Shown here one piece after another: positions 13,369 through 15,235 of a DNA stretch of 15,235 bases. The stretch covers positions 1 to 15,235 of the forward strand of contig JBDTLT010000124.1 in the NCBI GenBank assembly GCA_039934635.1. The letters are read 5' to 3'. The position numbers were made by a program, and so were the translations under genes. Source of the DNA: DATLFA01 sp039934635. Its GTDB lineage: Bacteria > Actinomycetota > Acidimicrobiia > Acidimicrobiales > WLNW01. The notes under the pieces were generated by a model. It was given only the letters and a program-made list of their open reading frames with translations, was not told where the DNA came from and made no database searches. Position 1 is the stretch's first letter. Each line of letters starts with the position of its first letter.

Positions 13369-14469
13369 ATGAAGTTCGGCATTTTCTTCGAGATGTCCAC
13401 GCCGCGCCCGTTCACGGGCGGCATCGAGCCGCAGGTTTTCATGAACGCGCTCGAGCAGGCGCGGCTGGCCGACGAGCTCGGCTTCGATTGGGTCTGGGCG
13501 GTCGAGCATCACTTTCTCGAGGAGTACTCGCACTGCTCCGCCCCCGAGGTGGTGCTGGCCGCGGTCGCCGCGCAGACGTCGCGGGTGCGCATCGGCCACG
13601 GAGCGGTCGTGTGCGTCCCCGAGATGAACCATCCCATTCGCGTCGCCGAGCGTTGCGCCACACTCGACATCATCTCGGGCGGCCGTCTCGAGGTCGGCAC
13701 GGCCCGGTCGTCCACTTGGACCGAGCTCGGCGGCTTCAACGCGAATCCCGACGACACCAAGAAGACGTGGGACGAGTTCGTGCGGGTGTTGCCGAAGATG
13801 TGGGCCGACGAACATGTCTCCTACGACGGCTACAGCTTTTCCATGCCCGAACGCAACGTCCTGCCCAAGCCGGTGCAAAAGCCGCACCCACCGATGTGGG
13901 TCACGGTGACGAGCCCGGGCACCGAGCTCGACGCGGCCGATCGCGGGCTCGGTTGCCTTGGCGTGGCGGCCGCCGGGTACCAAGAGCAAGAGCGCCGCAC
14001 CAAGGAGTACTTCCGCCGCATCGAGAGCTGTGATCCGGTCGGGGCGGTGGTGACCAAAGAAGTGACGACACTCAACTTCTTGTTCTGTCACGAAGACGCG
14101 GCGCACGCGGCCAAGACCGGCATGGGCATGGTTGGCCAGTTCGGTCTCACCAATTCGCATCTGATGTGGACGCGCGAGGCGTTCCCGACACGCGCGTACC
14201 AGTCGCTCGGCAACCTCGCGCCGCGCACCGATCGCGCGAAGTCCGGTGGCCCGGGCGACGCGTACGGCATACCCGAAGGCATCTGCGTCGGCGACCCCGA
14301 GATCATCACCGCGGCGCTCAAGCGCTGGGAATCGCTCGGACTCACCGGCATCAACTTCTTGCTCAACGGTCTCGAGACGATCCCGCAGCAACAGGTGCTC
14401 GACAGCATGCGCCTGTTCGCCCGCGAGGTCATGCCCCACTTCGCCTCGCACGCGCCGGCGGTGCGCTGA
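13369..14469 (+). CDS. LLM class flavin-dependent oxidoreductase (bacterial luciferase-like)
   Basis: A TIM-barrel monooxygenase or reductase of the bacterial luciferase superfamily, 366 aa, using FMN or F420. The sequence begins with the typical first strand MKFGIFFEMS. It continues with ADELGFDWVWAVEHHFLEEY (34-53, EHHF motif), QTSRVRIGHGAVV (69-81), NHPIRVAERCATLDIISGGR (87-106) and LEVGTARS (107-114), all diagnostic. KPHPPMWVTVTSPGT (171-185) and a closing LLNGLETIPQQQVLDSMRLF (331-350) complete the barrel. AGGA lies 7 nt before the ATG. The stop overlaps the next start by one base (TGATG), so the acetoacetate-decarboxylase-like protein is translationally coupled. The superfamily uses many substrates, so the reaction cannot be named. 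The cofactor (FMN versus F420) is also open, both being common in actinobacteria. Pairing with an epoxide hydrolase suggests oxidative breakdown of a hydrophobic compound; this is inference. Confidence 0.93.
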   Translation: MKFGIFFEMSTPRPFTGGIEPQVFMNALEQARLADELGFDWVWAVEHHFLEEYSHCSAPEVVLAAVAAQTSRVRIGHGAVVCVPEMNHPIRVAERCATLDIISGGRLEVGTARSSTWTELGGFNANPDDTKKTWDEFVRVLPKMWADEHVSYDGYSFSMPERNVLPKPVQKPHPPMWVTVTSPGTELDAADRGLGCLGVAAAGYQEQERRTKEYFRRIESCDPVGAVVTKEVTTLNFLFCHEDAAHAAKTGMGMVGQFGLTNSHLMWTREAFPTRAYQSLGNLAPRTDRAKSGGPGDAYGIPEGICVGDPEIITAALKRWESLGLTGINFLLNGLETIPQQQVLDSMRLFAREVMPHFASHAPAVR

Positions 14470-15206
14470 TGCTCACCGGCACCGGATCAGTCGACGAGTT
14501 CCTCGTCCACGCGGCAACGCTCGACGACTTCGATACGCAAGCGGTGACGCTCCCCGACGCGGAGATACTGCAGGCGACCTACGAGATGCGCATCGACGGC
14601 CGGCAAGTGTCACTGCCGGCCGGGCTACACCCGACCAATCCGCCGACGTTCGTCGCGCAGATCTGGCGTTGCAGTGACAGCCCGTGGGGTCCGTTCGCGC
14701 TGGCACAAGCTCGCATCGGATCACGCAGCGGCTTGCGCCCGCGCGGCTTCGTGCAGGGATGCGTCTGCGACAACGAGGTCGCGGCCGATGCGTTGCGGCG
14801 ACGATGGGGTTTTCCCGTGCAGCGCGGCGGTGTCGTGCTGCGCCGCCAATACGACGCCACCTACGCAGCAGTCACGGTCGGCGACCAACAGGTGTGTGAG
14901 ATCACCGCACTTGATCCCGACCCGCTCGGTCCCGACGACGTCTCGTATTCGACTGCCGCCAACCTCGCGCACACGCCTCGCGGGCCGCGCCTCGTGCAGG
15001 TCGATATCGACTACGCCATCCAGCGCGCCGAACGGGTCAAGCCTCGCCTCGACCAATTCGACGGCCCTCGGTGGGGTGTGCACGCGAGCGTCATCCCCTA
15101 CCACCCCGTGTCGGCATCGACCGCCGTCGGCGCGATCACGATCCAACGACTGCGCTACGTGAGCAAGGCCGACGAGCTGGCCTTCACCAGTACCGAAGTC
15201 CTCTGA
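14469..15206 (+). CDS. Acetoacetate decarboxylase-fold protein lacking the usual active-site lysine
   Basis: A 245-aa protein resembling the acetoacetate decarboxylase (ADC) superfamily. The start is ATG 14469, sharing one base with the LLM stop; the longer open frame upstream is a shadow of that gene. Fold signatures are GLHPTNPPTFVAQIW (52-66), SPWGPFALAQARIG (71-84), a strand with RGFVQGCVCDNEVAADALRR (92-111), and RRWGFPVQRGGVVLRR (111-126), matching the E-x-W-G-[FY]-P-K-K block that in true decarboxylases supplies the Schiff-base lysine. Here that region reads GFPVQRG with no lysine; the only lysines are K191 and K233. It may therefore be a binding, isomerase or hydratase-like member rather than a decarboxylase, as known for other ADC relatives. 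Coupling to the LLM gene suggests it acts on the same compound or its product. The window ends 29 bp after its stop with nothing recognisable. Confidence 0.72.
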   Translation: MLTGTGSVDEFLVHAATLDDFDTQAVTLPDAEILQATYEMRIDGRQVSLPAGLHPTNPPTFVAQIWRCSDSPWGPFALAQARIGSRSGLRPRGFVQGCVCDNEVAADALRRRWGFPVQRGGVVLRRQYDATYAAVTVGDQQVCEITALDPDPLGPDDVSYSTAANLAHTPRGPRLVQVDIDYAIQRAERVKPRLDQFDGPRWGVHASVIPYHPVSASTAVGAITIQRLRYVSKADELAFTSTEVL

Positions 15207-15235
15207 CTTCGCACGCTCACCCTTTCATCTTCCGC

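Noticed and set aside
13309..14451. Long minus-strand open frame continuing upstream of the epoxide hydrolase across the LLM gene
   Set aside because: It is antisense to a clearly real plus-strand gene, has H/R/G-rich low-complexity composition and no domain. The EHN domain defines the true start near 13296-13308.
1..15235. tRNA, rRNA, CRISPR arrays, transposases, integrase or attachment sites
   Set aside because: No tRNA-like cloverleaf, direct-repeat array or recombinase-like protein was seen on either strand by reading; the window is almost fully occupied by the genes listed.

Overview
This 15.2 kb window comes from a high-GC bacterium, almost certainly an actinomycete (Actinomycetota). 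The signs are strong G/C third-position bias, frequent GTG starts, a homodimeric-type AceE pyruvate dehydrogenase, an actinobacterial HhH-GPD family protein, an epoxide hydrolase of the EHN family and an F420/FMN-type luciferase-like oxidoreductase. The mix of genes would fit an Acidimicrobiia lineage, but nothing here proves the class.

Layout. (1) 1-1860 (+): the C-terminal two thirds of aceE, cut by the window edge. (2) 1861-2032: a short intergenic stretch holding what looks like the first ~34 codons of a SnoaL-like protein on the minus strand, broken off just after the aceE stop. (3) 2033-2617 (+): a small HhH-GPD DNA-repair-like protein. (4) 2751-10773: a cell-surface polysaccharide locus built from two converging transcripts. 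The plus-strand pair is a Wzz/BY-kinase (chain length control and tyrosine kinase) translationally coupled to a Wzy/WaaL-type polymerase or ligase. The minus-strand series is a WecG/TagA-type glycosyltransferase, a low-molecular-weight tyrosine phosphatase, a very long protein made of two GT4 glycosyltransferases in tandem, and a Wzx-type flippase coupled by an ATGA overlap. The two transcripts meet tail to tail and their last genes overlap by 101 bp. (5) 10967-12043 (-): a two-repeat Clp N-domain protein with no AAA+ module, fused to an uncharacterised C-terminal domain. (6) 12157-15206: a divergent metabolic cluster with an epoxide hydrolase (-) facing away from an LLM-class flavin oxidoreductase (+), which is coupled to an acetoacetate-decarboxylase-fold protein (+).

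How the genes work together. The polysaccharide locus has most parts of a Wzx/Wzy-dependent pathway: lipid-linked repeat assembly (WecG-like enzyme plus tandem GT4), translocation (Wzx), polymerisation (Wzy), and length control by a kinase with a cognate phosphatase on the opposing transcript. The initiating phosphoglycosyltransferase and an outer export channel are not in the window. The last cluster looks catabolic (epoxide opening plus flavin-dependent oxidation), but its substrate cannot be read from sequence.

The most unusual points are a tandem glycosyltransferase gene that still carries an internal Shine-Dalgarno plus GTG start exactly at the domain junction, the Clp_N fusion protein, a decarboxylase-fold protein with no lysine at the expected Schiff-base position, the overlapping convergent wzy/wzx pair, and the SnoaL-like gene remnant behind aceE.
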